Source: Terriglobales bacterium
GTDB lineage: Bacteria; Acidobacteriota; Terriglobia; Terriglobales; Acidobacteriaceae
Assembly: GCA_035624455.1 (NCBI GenBank)
Contig: DASPRM010000098.1
Location: forward strand, 1 to 64,000
Length of the DNA: 64,000 nucleotides
Reading direction: 5' to 3'
Position numbers and translations under genes: made by a program. The notes under the pieces are model-generated. The model was not told where the DNA came from and did no database searches. It saw only the letters and a list, made by a program, of their open reading frames with translations. Below, piece after piece: positions 44,414 through 53,729 of this stretch (the stretch's first letter is position 1; every line of letters begins with the position of its first letter).

Positions 44414-45460
44414 GTGGGACAACTCTCTTTCTTTCTGAGGAGCGGGGGAGAGAGAGCGGACGCCAGGCGCAGATGGCGCAGTGATTCCGTTTCAAGCTGG
44501 ATTTTGATTCTCTCGTGCCTTTCCTGTGCAGCGTTGGCACAGAGTCCGTCACGCGCACGAGCCACTACGGGAGCTGCAACCAGCGACTTCCAGTCTGCGC
44601 CCGCAGCTGAATTGCAATCCGCTCTCACCCGGGCGATGGCCGGCCGTAGCGGGAGCGCGGTGGTTGTGGATGTAGATTCGGGAAAGATCATCGCCGCGCA
44701 CCATCCTGCTGCGGCTGCTCGCCGCCTGGCCCGGCCGGGTTCAGCAATAAAACCGTTCGTCTTGTTGGCGTTGTTACGGAACGGCAAAACCGGCGCTGAT
44801 ACGCGCCTGATGTGCCGGAGGACGGTTGAGGTCGGCGGGCATCACCTCGACTGCACACATCCCGAGACGGGAGTGCCGCTGAATTCGATCGAGGCACTGG
44901 CATACTCCTGCAACTCCTGGTTCATTCAAAATGCGGCGCGGCTGACAAGTGCAGAGTTGCGCGACGCACTCGTGCAAGCAGGACTCACTTCCCGAACCCG
45001 AGCGGTACCGGACGAAACAACCGGCAACGTGAACGAGGCGGGCACGCTGGAGCAACGCGAGCTGCAGTCGGTTGGGGAGTATGGAATTGAGGTCACGCCT
45101 CTGGAATTGCTGTGGGCTTATCGTGGGGTGGCGCAGGCCAGCAAGTCTGGAGACCGGGATAGTTCGCTGAAGACAGTGGCCGCGGGACTCGAAGCTTCCA
45201 TTCGCTACGGCATGGCACAAAAGGCGAGGGTTGCGGGAATGGACCTAGCCGGAAAGACGGGGACCGCACTGGCCGATGAGGGATCGTGGACGCACGGCTG
45301 GTTTGCGGGATACGCTCCGGCTGATCGGCCCGAAATTGCGCTGGTGGTTTTCCTCGAGCGAGGCCGCGGACCCACGGACGCAGCGGCGATCGCAGGGCAA
45401 ATATTTTCAGCCTATTTTGCTGGGCACCAAAAAATGAGTTCAAGTAGGAACAGCAACTGA
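44414..45460 (+). CDS. small penicillin-binding transpeptidase-domain protein
   Basis: The 348-residue protein carries the three penicillin-binding motifs: Ser110-x-x-Lys113 (GSAIKPF), SCN at 165-167 and KTG at 281-283. A basic stretch (ARRRWRS) and a hydrophobic segment (SSWILILSCLSCAALAQ, about 27-43) target it to the membrane. It lacks the N-terminal pedestal of normal class B PBPs. The start is unsure: GTG at 44414 is used; a TTG near 44503 inside the signal is an alternative. It ends 13 bases before the SpoIID-like gene, so both probably act on the cell wall. Confidence 0.75.
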   Translation: MGQLSFFLRSGGERADARRRWRSDSVSSWILILSCLSCAALAQSPSRARATTGAATSDFQSAPAAELQSALTRAMAGRSGSAVVVDVDSGKIIAAHHPAAAARRLARPGSAIKPFVLLALLRNGKTGADTRLMCRRTVEVGGHHLDCTHPETGVPLNSIEALAYSCNSWFIQNAARLTSAELRDALVQAGLTSRTRAVPDETTGNVNEAGTLEQRELQSVGEYGIEVTPLELLWAYRGVAQASKSGDRDSSLKTVAAGLEASIRYGMAQKARVAGMDLAGKTGTALADEGSWTHGWFAGYAPADRPEIALVVFLERGRGPTDAAAIAGQIFSAYFAGHQKMSSSRNSN

Positions 45461-45476
45461 AGACGAAAACACATTG

Positions 45477-47207
45477 GTGAGAATCCGTCCCAATCCGTGG
45501 CCGGTTTTTCCGCTTCTGCTGTTGCTTTTGATGGGCAGCGCCCGCGCCGAGCCGCGCTGTGTCCGCGTGCGTCTGTTCTGGCTGCATCCGCCGACAGCGA
45601 TAAAGGTCATACCCATGGAGGCGAGGGCAGGCGTAGTTGTTCATCCAGAAAGCGCTGCTCAGGCTTGCACCTGGAAGGAGGCCATCGCGTTTTCGGCGGA
45701 CGGCGACCGCCTGCGGGCTTCGGGCCGGCTTTGGCGGCGGGGAGAATTTTTCGGCAAAATTCGCGTGGAGGGAGAAGGCTTCGCGCCATTCGAGGTTTCG
45801 GGGCCTCTAACGATCTCCGGGTATCACGGCCATTTGCGATTAACCGCGAGAATGCCGCTGGAGGATTACGTGGCCGCGGTGCTGGCCGGTGAGGCGGGAG
45901 GATTCAAGTCCGATGAAGCGTTAAAAGCCATGGCGGTTGCGGCTCGCACTTACGCGGTGAGATTCCTGCCTCGGCATGCAGCTGACGGATTCGATTTCTG
46001 CGACACGACGCATTGCCAGGACCTGCGGCTAGGAGTGGAGCCCGCGCGGGTGCGTGCGGCAGTGTCCGCGACCGAAGGTGAATTACTCTGGTACGACGGG
46101 CGGCCCGCGGCCACCTACTACAGTCGAAGCTGTGGCGGGATGATCGAGCGCGGGAGCGTTCTCGACGCTGCCTTGGAAGCACCCTATCTGCGTGAGCATG
46201 AAGACCAGTTCTGCCTGCGCAGCGATCGCGGCGAGTGGCACGGCGAAATCAGCAAATCGGAACTGGGACAGGCGCTCGCTTCCGCTGGATTGAAGGTGCC
46301 GCCTCGGCTGCGCACTGTTGCTGTCGAAACACGCCTCCCCTCCGGTCGAGTGGAAACGTTAAACATCGACGGGGTCAGCATTCCGGCTGCAAGCCTGCGG
46401 TTCGCTATAGGGCGCGCACTTGGCTGGGATCAATTGCGCAGCGATTTGTATGAGCTTCAGGATGACGGTGACCGCATTATCTTCCACGGCCGGGGTCAGG
46501 GGCACGGGGTGGGTTTGTGCCAGTCGGGCGCGGAATTGATGGGAGCAGCCGGTAAAAATTATCAGGAGATTCTGGCGTACTACTATCCGGGAACGCTTCT
46601 GGGGATCAATGCACAGGGGTTGCGCTGGCAGGCATTAGGCGGCGAGGAAGTGGAGGTGGTGACTACGCAGCCAAACGCGGACCGCGAGGTGGTAATCGCT
46701 TCCGAGAGGGCGCTGAAGAAAGCACGACAAGCGACGGGGTGGACGCCAGGCACGAGGCCCCAGGTGAGAGTCTTTCCGACTGTCAGTATCTATCGTGACA
46801 CGACAGGACAGCCGGGATGGGTGGCGGCGAGCACACGCGGCCGGGTGGTTAGAATTGAGCCGCCGTCGGTTCTCGGCGAAAAGTTGGAAGCAACACTGCA
46901 CCACGAATTTCTGCATCTGCTGGTCGAGAGCCGGGCCCGTCCCGATCTGCCCCTGTGGTTTCGCGAAGGACTGGTCTTGTGGCTCGAGCAAAATCAAACC
47001 AATACACGCCGACGCCAAATTGACTTGATTCAAGTGGAACGAGATCTGAGATCAGGTGAGCAGGAGAAGCTGCGGGCTGCATATCCCCAGGCGCAAAGAG
47101 CGGTAGGCTCACTGGCAACCCAATATGGCAAAGATTCGGTGTTGAACTGGGTGACGACAGGGCTTCCGCCGTCGATTGCTGACAGCCAGATTATCGGGAT
47201 GCGCTGA
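45477..47207 (+). CDS. SpoIID/LytB-domain protein fused to an HExxH peptidase-like domain
   Basis: The 576-residue protein has a signal peptide (WPVFPLLLLLLMGSARA), then a SpoIID-type domain (about 120-385: MPLEDYVAAVLAGEAG, LKAMAVAARTYAV, YYSRSCGG, GRGQGHGVGLCQSGA). SpoIID cleaves denuded glycan strands in spore formers and related proteins occur in non-sporulators. The C-terminal part (about 440-576) has HHEFLHLLVE and 20 residues later WFREGL, a gluzincin (peptidase MA-like) zinc site. A TTG one codon earlier could be the start. Confidence 0.8.
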   Translation: MRIRPNPWPVFPLLLLLLMGSARAEPRCVRVRLFWLHPPTAIKVIPMEARAGVVVHPESAAQACTWKEAIAFSADGDRLRASGRLWRRGEFFGKIRVEGEGFAPFEVSGPLTISGYHGHLRLTARMPLEDYVAAVLAGEAGGFKSDEALKAMAVAARTYAVRFLPRHAADGFDFCDTTHCQDLRLGVEPARVRAAVSATEGELLWYDGRPAATYYSRSCGGMIERGSVLDAALEAPYLREHEDQFCLRSDRGEWHGEISKSELGQALASAGLKVPPRLRTVAVETRLPSGRVETLNIDGVSIPAASLRFAIGRALGWDQLRSDLYELQDDGDRIIFHGRGQGHGVGLCQSGAELMGAAGKNYQEILAYYYPGTLLGINAQGLRWQALGGEEVEVVTTQPNADREVVIASERALKKARQATGWTPGTRPQVRVFPTVSIYRDTTGQPGWVAASTRGRVVRIEPPSVLGEKLEATLHHEFLHLLVESRARPDLPLWFREGLVLWLEQNQTNTRRRQIDLIQVERDLRSGEQEKLRAAYPQAQRAVGSLATQYGKDSVLNWVTTGLPPSIADSQIIGMR

Positions 47208-47231
47208 GCTTAGAGCAGGTGTTGCTGCGAA

Positions 47232-48122
47232 CTAAGGATAAGGTTCACCGGTGATGCGTGAACCTTTTTCTTCAGGCGGCTCGGCAACAGGCTCGGAGAC
47301 CGCAACCTCCTCCGGCGGCTCCGCTCTCTCCGCTGTGAGCCTGCCCAGCGCAGAAGCAAGCAGCAGCCACGCCGTGAGCAACAGCAGATATCCTACGAAG
47401 AAGCGCCAGCCCGCGCTGGTTGCCTGCTCGCGCAGTGTTCCGGAATCGTTCCAGCGGGGAAACCTCTTCGCCAGCTTCCATGGCACCCATATGCCAGCCA
47501 GATAACAGACGGCATACAAGATCCAGAATCGCAGGCTAAAGAAAACCCGAAGAGCGCGAGCGAGGCTGTGTCCTACAAAGCCGCGGAATCCACGGGCCGC
47601 CACTTGTGTGCCGATCGGCAGCAAGAGAAGTGGAATCAGGAACCAGAAAATGAAAAAGAATAGCCATCTTCCGAACCTGGCGGCTTGCCGCGGGCTTACT
47701 GACGAGCGCACAAATTCCGGCAATAGATGACGGACGTAGCCCGCAAGCTGGTCGTTATAGGTTCGCGCAACGGTCACCAGCCATAGTGCCACCGCGAAGA
47801 CGATCAAGCAGAACAGAAACGCGGGCAGATGGCGCAATGAGCGTCGCCAGGCCGAAGCCAGCGATGCCTCGGAAAGCTCGTGATAACTCTGAAAATATGT
47901 GAGTGTGCTGGCGTGCAGCCAGAGCGTCAGGAAAAGGATCAGCAGCCCGGCAACCACGGTGAGCAGAATCTGGCTGGCGCGCTGATCCGGAATGCGCAGC
48001 CATGCAAAAAATGCGGCGAACAAGGCTGCATTCAGGAAAAAATGCAGCAGCCAGAGCCGCTTGGAATTACCAAGTGCAGTCGCGGAATCTACTTCGAAAT
48101 GTTCCATCTGAACGCGATCCAT
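47232..48122 (-). CDS. integral membrane protein of unknown function
   Basis: The 296-residue product has six or so hydrophobic segments (for example LWLLHFFLNAALFAAFFAWL, ILLTVVAGLLILFLTLWL, FLFCLIVFAVALWLVTVA, WLFFFIFWFLIPLLLLPIG) and an acidic, Pro-rich C-terminal tail (AEPPEEVAVSEPVAEPPEEK). Not recognised. It lies 69 bases after the alpha-2-macroglobulin gene on the same strand. ATG at 48107 is an alternative start. Confidence 0.65.
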   Translation of the reverse strand: MDRVQMEHFEVDSATALGNSKRLWLLHFFLNAALFAAFFAWLRIPDQRASQILLTVVAGLLILFLTLWLHASTLTYFQSYHELSEASLASAWRRSLRHLPAFLFCLIVFAVALWLVTVARTYNDQLAGYVRHLLPEFVRSSVSPRQAARFGRWLFFFIFWFLIPLLLLPIGTQVAARGFRGFVGHSLARALRVFFSLRFWILYAVCYLAGIWVPWKLAKRFPRWNDSGTLREQATSAGWRFFVGYLLLLTAWLLLASALGRLTAERAEPPEEVAVSEPVAEPPEEKGSRITGEPYP

Positions 48123-48191
48123 TATTTGCTTCGCTTCACATTGGGGTACGAATGCTCTCCACAAATGCACTCAAAATTCCATCCCCGCGGT

Positions 48192-51100
48192 TCACTTCAC
48201 TTCTACCTCCACCGGATCACTGGTGGCCCAATACTGGGGTTGATACATGGGCTCGATCTTTGCCGGGCTGACGCGGAATTTCCCTGGATTCACTACCTTC
48301 AGCAAGTAATAGAAATCGTGCTGGCCGGCGGAGAACCCAGTCTGGAAGAAGGCAGCGCGATCGTCGTGAAATTCGCGGCGCGTAAACCAGAAATCCCACC
48401 AGGACGGTTTGTCCTTGACCTCATACAGGTCATCGCGCTGGATAAATTCGGTGCCTGCGGGAATCGGGTCTTCGATCATCATGTAGCGCCAGTTGCTGCC
48501 GCTGGCGGTCAGGCGAACGGCGAGGGTATCTCCCGGTTGCACTGGTCCGGAAAGGCTATCGGCCTGATAAACGATGCGCTCGCCCTGGCGGGTCGGCGTC
48601 AGTTTGAAGTACTCGCGCGCCAGAGTCAGTGAGAAGCTGCCTACATTGGTCAGTTTCTTTTCTGCAGAGTAGTAATCGCCATTGACGGACCAATACAGCC
48701 GCCCGGTTCCGGTTTTGCGAATGCGGACATGGTTGGTTGCTCCCACATCTTCCGGCGGCAGGCTCAGGCTCGCGGGAGCAGGCAAGAGCGCGTCCGCTTC
48801 GGTGAACTTCCTGGTAAGAACGGTTTTGCCGTTCGCCACGACTTCGACAGTGAAATCCGGCTTCAGTTCACCGCTGCGCTTGAGGAAACCGGTCAGGCCA
48901 TAGATGACCATCGCGGTTTGCTTGGTGGAATACCAGTAGTAGCCATCGTTGCGGTGCGTCACCAGCCACACGGCAGCCTTGGGTACCAGCGGGCTATCGG
49001 GCTTCACCGTGGTCAGGAATTTCAAAGCGTAGGCTGTGGTCTCGGGACTAGTGTCTTCGTAGAAGTCCATGAGATAGTCGCGATCGCTCTCCCACCAGGC
49101 CTGCTGATCATCACTCTTAGCCTGGTTTTCCAGGTTGGTCGCCAACTCGCCTGTACGTGCGTCGCCCAGCTTGCTCATGGCCAGGCCCAGAAAAGCCAGG
49201 CCGTGGGGCGTGAGGTTGGAGCGCTGGTTCCACACGGAATCGAGAGCGCCGCGGTCATTGAGTCCGCTCTCGACCAGAGCGTAAAGCATGTAGGCACGCA
49301 GATCGGCGATGATTTTGGGATCCTTGTCGAACTCGCTTTTCATCCAGGTGCGAGCGCGATCAATCACGCCCGGCTTGATGGCATAGCCTGCCTGTTGCGC
49401 CTGGCTGAGTCCGGCGAGTACGTACGCAGTCATGAAGACGCCGCTGTCATCGGTCTGCCACCAGCCCCATCCTCCATCTTCATGCTGGAACTGGTAGAGG
49501 CGATCGAGCCCGGCGGCGATTTTCTTGGCCAGATCCTGGGGATTGATGTTGGTGTTGATTCCCAGTTCCCGCGTCGCCTGGGCCACAATGATATTGGGCA
49601 GGAAACTGGACATGGTTTGCTCGGTACACCCGTAGGGATAGGTGACCAGGTACTCGAGTGCACCAAACACGGCGCCGGCGAGGGAAGGAGAGGCTGTAAT
49701 GGTGAGTGCGCGCGAGGTAGGTTCGGCTTTTTCGGGGAACACAACGTCCACCGGGGTGTCGGCACTGTTCTCGGCAATGGAACCTGACCGGGCGAGGCTG
49801 AGCTTCACGCCGTAGGGGATTACCGGCAGAGTGATTTCCATGGCATCGGATTCTTCGGTGGTGAGAGCCTTGCCGAGCAGATCGGCCTGGCGAACATTCG
49901 CCGCGCGTACGCGCCAGTCAACCTTGGCGTCACCGCGGCTGGGGACGTCCACATCGCGGGTCGAGCCTTCCAAAATATCGAGTCCTTTGACATCGAGCGA
50001 TACGCGGGCGGTCTTCGCGTCTTTGAGGTAATTGTGAACGATGGCGGAGACGGTGACTTCGTCTCCCTGGCGGAAGAAGCGGGGCAGCGCCAGTTGCAAC
50101 ATGATGTTCTTGCGAACCACAACCTTGTCGGTGGCGCTGCCGACCTTGGAATCCTGCGTAATCCCACGAGCAGTGGTTCGCCACGTAGTCAGCGAGTCGG
50201 GGAAATTGAAGCGCACCTGAAGGCGTCCGCTGGCATCGGTGCGTGCGTCCGCCACCCAGAAAGCAGTATCGGGAAATGCCTTGCGGATACGCGGCTGCAC
50301 CAGGCGCTCGGGTTTGAGCTGCGCCAGAGCGCGGGTGGTCGCCACGGCGGCAAGCTGCATCTGCTTCTTGCCGGCTTGGCCATAGAAATAATAGGCGAGA
50401 GAGCTGTCAGTGCCCACGCGGTTGAACGTGCGCCCATAGAAGAACTTCATGATGTCCTGAGTAGCATCAGGACGAATGGCATAGATGGCTTCATCTACCA
50501 CGCCGAGACTGAATTCGGCGCCGGAAACCAGTTTCCCGCTGGAGTCGGCGGCAGTGAGGGTATAGGTTGCCGCTTCTCCCGGCTGGAACTGGGGCTTCGA
50601 AGGCTGCAGCTTCACATTGAGACGGAACTGGTCAGGCGGAACGTTGAGGCTCTTTGAGCCTTGATGCAGTTTGTTGTCGTGCAGAAACGCGGCCACCACA
50701 AAAACATTGGGTGCGTATTCGGCTTTGATCGGAACATCGACGGCGGCGGTTCCACCATTGGTGTGCACGACCTGGCGGCTAAGGATAGTAGCGCCTTCCG
50801 TGGTTACCAGCACGTGAGCCGCGCCCTTTCCGGTCATGATCAGCAGGTGGGCCACGTCGCCGGGCTGGTACGACTTCTTATCGGGAATGATCTGGAGTTG
50901 CTCGGTTCGCGGTCCCATCCAGGAAGCCTGATAGTCGGGCAACCAAAGCATGGTTTGCGTTTCGAGTTCACGCAGCTCGGGCGTAATCGCAGTCACGGTC
51001 ACGCGAATCTCACCGCTGCGATTACCTAGCGGAAGACTGATTTCAGCGTTGCCGTTAGCGTCGGTCTGTCCATCGGTGGAATAGAACTGCGGGCAGGTCT

Positions 51101-52850
51101 TGCGATTCCAGACGTAGGGACAGGCGGCCAGATGAAATGCCGTTTGCACCGGGTTATTGTCGTAATCGCGAGCCTGCACCTTGAGTTTGGCGGTGTCGCC
51201 TGCCTGGTAGACATAGGAGTTGGGTTCGACATTGATGCGGAAGCGGCCATAGGTCGCCAGCACGTAACCGTGACCGGCGATCTCGCGATTGGCCTCGTCC
51301 ATGACGCGGGCTTCAATGCGGTAGTTGATGTCGTATTTATGGGGATTGACCTTGGTGGGAATGGTGATGTCGAGGCGTCCATTCTGATCCAGGCGGGCGG
51401 TGACTTCCTCAGTCTGCTCGCCGGCGTAATAGCCGCCTTCTTCGCCCTCCCCTTCTTCGTCTGAGGAATACTGCTGTTCTTCCTCATCCCCGCCAAAACC
51501 CCACGACCAGTAGCGCGCCTGGTGCACCACCCAGGTGACCTTCGCATTCGCCACTGGTTCGCCGAAGTAGTAGCGGGCGTCGATGGTGGCGTGGATGGCT
51601 TCACCTTGGAGGACGCGAGGTTTCTCAGGGGTGACGCGTACTTCGTATTCGGGCTTTTTGTATTCCTCGACGTAGAAGCTGCCCCCTTGCAGGTAGGCAT
51701 CGGCGGCGTGCAACTGAATAAAGTAGTTACCGAGAGCCGCACCGGCGGGCACAGCAAACTCGCCGTGGAAGGTACCCATCGGCGATAGAGTCATCGCCTT
51801 GGCGAAGACAGATTTCCCCTCAGGATCGAGAATTTCTACCCGGTACTCGGTATTGGGCGGCATGGTGTAGAGAACACCGGGCCGCGCGCGCAGGATGGCT
51901 TTGAAGTGCATCGTATCGCCGGGCCGATATACAGGGCGATCGGTATAGACGTAGCTGGTGACAGTTCGCGCCGGATCGCTGCCCAGGTACCAGGAATACG
52001 GGGCATTCACTGCGAAATCGTCAGGCGTACGAGCCATCACCAGCACTTGCTCAGGACGATCCTGCTGGATGACGGTCTCGGCGAGACCACTGGCATCGGT
52101 TTGCTGCTGCGCGACCTGCGCTCCGTTAGACCAGAAGCGCACAGCGGCTCCGGCGACCGGGGCGCCGCTGCCGCGGTCGGCAGCAAACACCAGGATGTGT
52201 CCGGGTGCAGTCTTGGTGATGATCGCCAGGTTGCTGATCATCACGATGGTGTAGGCGCGAAGCTTGCCGTCCGTGACTTCGATCAGGTACGTGCCCTTCT
52301 CCGAGATGGGCAACGAAACCTGCTGCGACTGCCAACGATATTTGGATTCGCCGAAATTCTGGCGAAAAGTGGCAACCAGTTGGTCGCGATTGATCAGCGG
52401 AATTTGAGCAAAGATGTCGGCGCCAGGGTGGCCAGCAACGGGCGGTGGAGGAGCTTTACCTCCGGCGCGCCACTTGCGAATGATTTCGCGGTTATTGGCG
52501 GTGAATTGAAAGCGGAAGAAGTCGCGAATGGCAGCGAAGATTCGATATTTCCAGTTGTGAAAGCGCTCAATCAGGGTCTGGGTGTGCGGGACCTTGGGGG
52601 CGCGCCCCCCGAAGCTGTGAGTGTCGCGCAGTTCGGTGAAAAACTTCACCGGATCTTTGACCTTGTAAATCCGAAACTCCAGCATTTTCTGGTTCTGGGC
52701 CCAAACATCGATGGTGGGGTTCTGGCCTGGCGCCCAGGTGCGGTTGCTGTTGACCGAGAAAAACGATTCGCGGTTTTGGTCTTCCTGCGGGGTTGCCGGC
52801 AACGGCAGCAAAAGGCTCAAGAGCAGAGTGAGAGCCGCAATGGGCCTCAT
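48192..52850 (-). CDS. bacterial alpha-2-macroglobulin (thioester-containing, YfaS-like)
   Basis: The 1552-residue exported protein has a signal peptide (IAALTLLLSLLLPLPATP), macroglobulin domains with VYTDRPVYRPGDTMHFKAI, a bait-like acidic stretch (DEEEQQYSSDEEGEGEEGG), the alpha-2-macroglobulin segment FPDSLTTWRTTARGITQDSK and the thioester motif GCTEQ (about 49613-49640), followed by the terpenoid-like helical domain (YQFHEDGGWGWWQ-type repeats are partly visible). It should trap proteases in the periplasm. No lipobox is seen, so it may be soluble. It starts one base after the DUF1175 stop. Confidence 0.9.
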   Translation of the reverse strand: MRPIAALTLLLSLLLPLPATPQEDQNRESFFSVNSNRTWAPGQNPTIDVWAQNQKMLEFRIYKVKDPVKFFTELRDTHSFGGRAPKVPHTQTLIERFHNWKYRIFAAIRDFFRFQFTANNREIIRKWRAGGKAPPPPVAGHPGADIFAQIPLINRDQLVATFRQNFGESKYRWQSQQVSLPISEKGTYLIEVTDGKLRAYTIVMISNLAIITKTAPGHILVFAADRGSGAPVAGAAVRFWSNGAQVAQQQTDASGLAETVIQQDRPEQVLVMARTPDDFAVNAPYSWYLGSDPARTVTSYVYTDRPVYRPGDTMHFKAILRARPGVLYTMPPNTEYRVEILDPEGKSVFAKAMTLSPMGTFHGEFAVPAGAALGNYFIQLHAADAYLQGGSFYVEEYKKPEYEVRVTPEKPRVLQGEAIHATIDARYYFGEPVANAKVTWVVHQARYWSWGFGGDEEEQQYSSDEEGEGEEGGYYAGEQTEEVTARLDQNGRLDITIPTKVNPHKYDINYRIEARVMDEANREIAGHGYVLATYGRFRINVEPNSYVYQAGDTAKLKVQARDYDNNPVQTAFHLAACPYVWNRKTCPQFYSTDGQTDANGNAEISLPLGNRSGEIRVTVTAITPELRELETQTMLWLPDYQASWMGPRTEQLQIIPDKKSYQPGDVAHLLIMTGKGAAHVLVTTEGATILSRQVVHTNGGTAAVDVPIKAEYAPNVFVVAAFLHDNKLHQGSKSLNVPPDQFRLNVKLQPSKPQFQPGEAATYTLTAADSSGKLVSGAEFSLGVVDEAIYAIRPDATQDIMKFFYGRTFNRVGTDSSLAYYFYGQAGKKQMQLAAVATTRALAQLKPERLVQPRIRKAFPDTAFWVADARTDASGRLQVRFNFPDSLTTWRTTARGITQDSKVGSATDKVVVRKNIMLQLALPRFFRQGDEVTVSAIVHNYLKDAKTARVSLDVKGLDILEGSTRDVDVPSRGDAKVDWRVRAANVRQADLLGKALTTEESDAMEITLPVIPYGVKLSLARSGSIAENSADTPVDVVFPEKAEPTSRALTITASPSLAGAVFGALEYLVTYPYGCTEQTMSSFLPNIIVAQATRELGINTNINPQDLAKKIAAGLDRLYQFQHEDGGWGWWQTDDSGVFMTAYVLAGLSQAQQAGYAIKPGVIDRARTWMKSEFDKDPKIIADLRAYMLYALVESGLNDRGALDSVWNQRSNLTPHGLAFLGLAMSKLGDARTGELATNLENQAKSDDQQAWWESDRDYLMDFYEDTSPETTAYALKFLTTVKPDSPLVPKAAVWLVTHRNDGYYWYSTKQTAMVIYGLTGFLKRSGELKPDFTVEVVANGKTVLTRKFTEADALLPAPASLSLPPEDVGATNHVRIRKTGTGRLYWSVNGDYYSAEKKLTNVGSFSLTLAREYFKLTPTRQGERIVYQADSLSGPVQPGDTLAVRLTASGSNWRYMMIEDPIPAGTEFIQRDDLYEVKDKPSWWDFWFTRREFHDDRAAFFQTGFSAGQHDFYYLLKVVNPGKFRVSPAKIEPMYQPQYWATSDPVEVEVK

Positions 52851-52851
52851 G

Positions 52852-53643
52852 TCAGTCCGCCTCCCGCAGAATGTTCCAGCGAAACACACCCAAGAAGGCG
52901 GGATTGTTGGGCAACGGGCGCCAGCGGGTAAAAGGGAAATTCAGTAACTCCTGCACGCTGAAACGGCGGAGTTCGCCGCTCGTGTGGCCGCTGGGGCCGG
53001 TGTGATAGACCACCCACTCCTGCGGCCCGCTCGAGAACTGGCTCTGGCCCAGGTAGATCATGGCGTGCCAGGGAGAGCGCTGATCGGGCTGGTGAAAGAA
53101 GAGCAGATCACCGGGACGAGCGCGACGAATTTCCCGCGAAATGAAGTGCGTGTTGAATTTCTGCAGCTTGTCGGCATCTGCGAACTGGCGGAATGCGCCG
53201 GAATTCAAGTCTTCCGGGCGAAATGGACCGGGGACGACGCGGAAAATGGCTGCCCCCAGCGCAGTGTGCGGATAGTTGTATTCCGTGATCGAAGGAAGCG
53301 CCGGCACCACGGGCAATCTTAATTCTGTGGCCCAGGGTCCATCGTGCTTGCGTAGAGCCTCGCGATAGGCGAACCGCAGCAAAGCGGCACAGTCGGTAAT
53401 TTCCGGAACGCGATTCTGCGGCGGCGCCACATATTCCGCCTCGGCGAGGAAAGTGAACCAGCGAACAAACGCGTCGCGGTCCGAGGGCTGGCGGAGACGA
53501 AGCTGGTCGGGAGTACCGTCGGAAAATGTATCCGTGAAATCGGGGATTTTCGCGCTTGGGGAGCCTGCGATGCCAAAAGCCGCAGTTAAAGCGAGGAAAG
53601 CGGTTGCCGCGAACAGGCGACGGCTGGAGATCAGCTTGCGCAA
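52852..53643 (-). CDS. DUF1175 family protein (YfaT-like), exported
   Basis: The 263-residue protein has a signal peptide (LFAATAFLALTAAFGIAGSPSA) and the DUF1175 core: FVRWFTFLAEAEY, ITDCAALLRFAYREAL, ARPGDLLFFHQP and WHAMIYLGQS. The Cys and His placement resembles NlpC/P60-like folds. In E. coli, yfaT (DUF1175) stands beside yfaS (alpha-2-macroglobulin), and the same pairing occurs here with a one-base gap, so the two very likely work together. Its own activity is unknown. Confidence 0.85.
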   Translation of the reverse strand: MRKLISSRRLFAATAFLALTAAFGIAGSPSAKIPDFTDTFSDGTPDQLRLRQPSDRDAFVRWFTFLAEAEYVAPPQNRVPEITDCAALLRFAYREALRKHDGPWATELRLPVVPALPSITEYNYPHTALGAAIFRVVPGPFRPEDLNSGAFRQFADADKLQKFNTHFISREIRRARPGDLLFFHQPDQRSPWHAMIYLGQSQFSSGPQEWVVYHTGPSGHTSGELRRFSVQELLNFPFTRWRPLPNNPAFLGVFRWNILREAD

Positions 53644-53729
53644 GATTCTCTTCCCGAGCGGAGCGGGTGATTATAGCGCGGGGACTTCGATCTCGGATGA
53701 ATCTTCCGGAGGTTCGCTTCAATAGAGAT

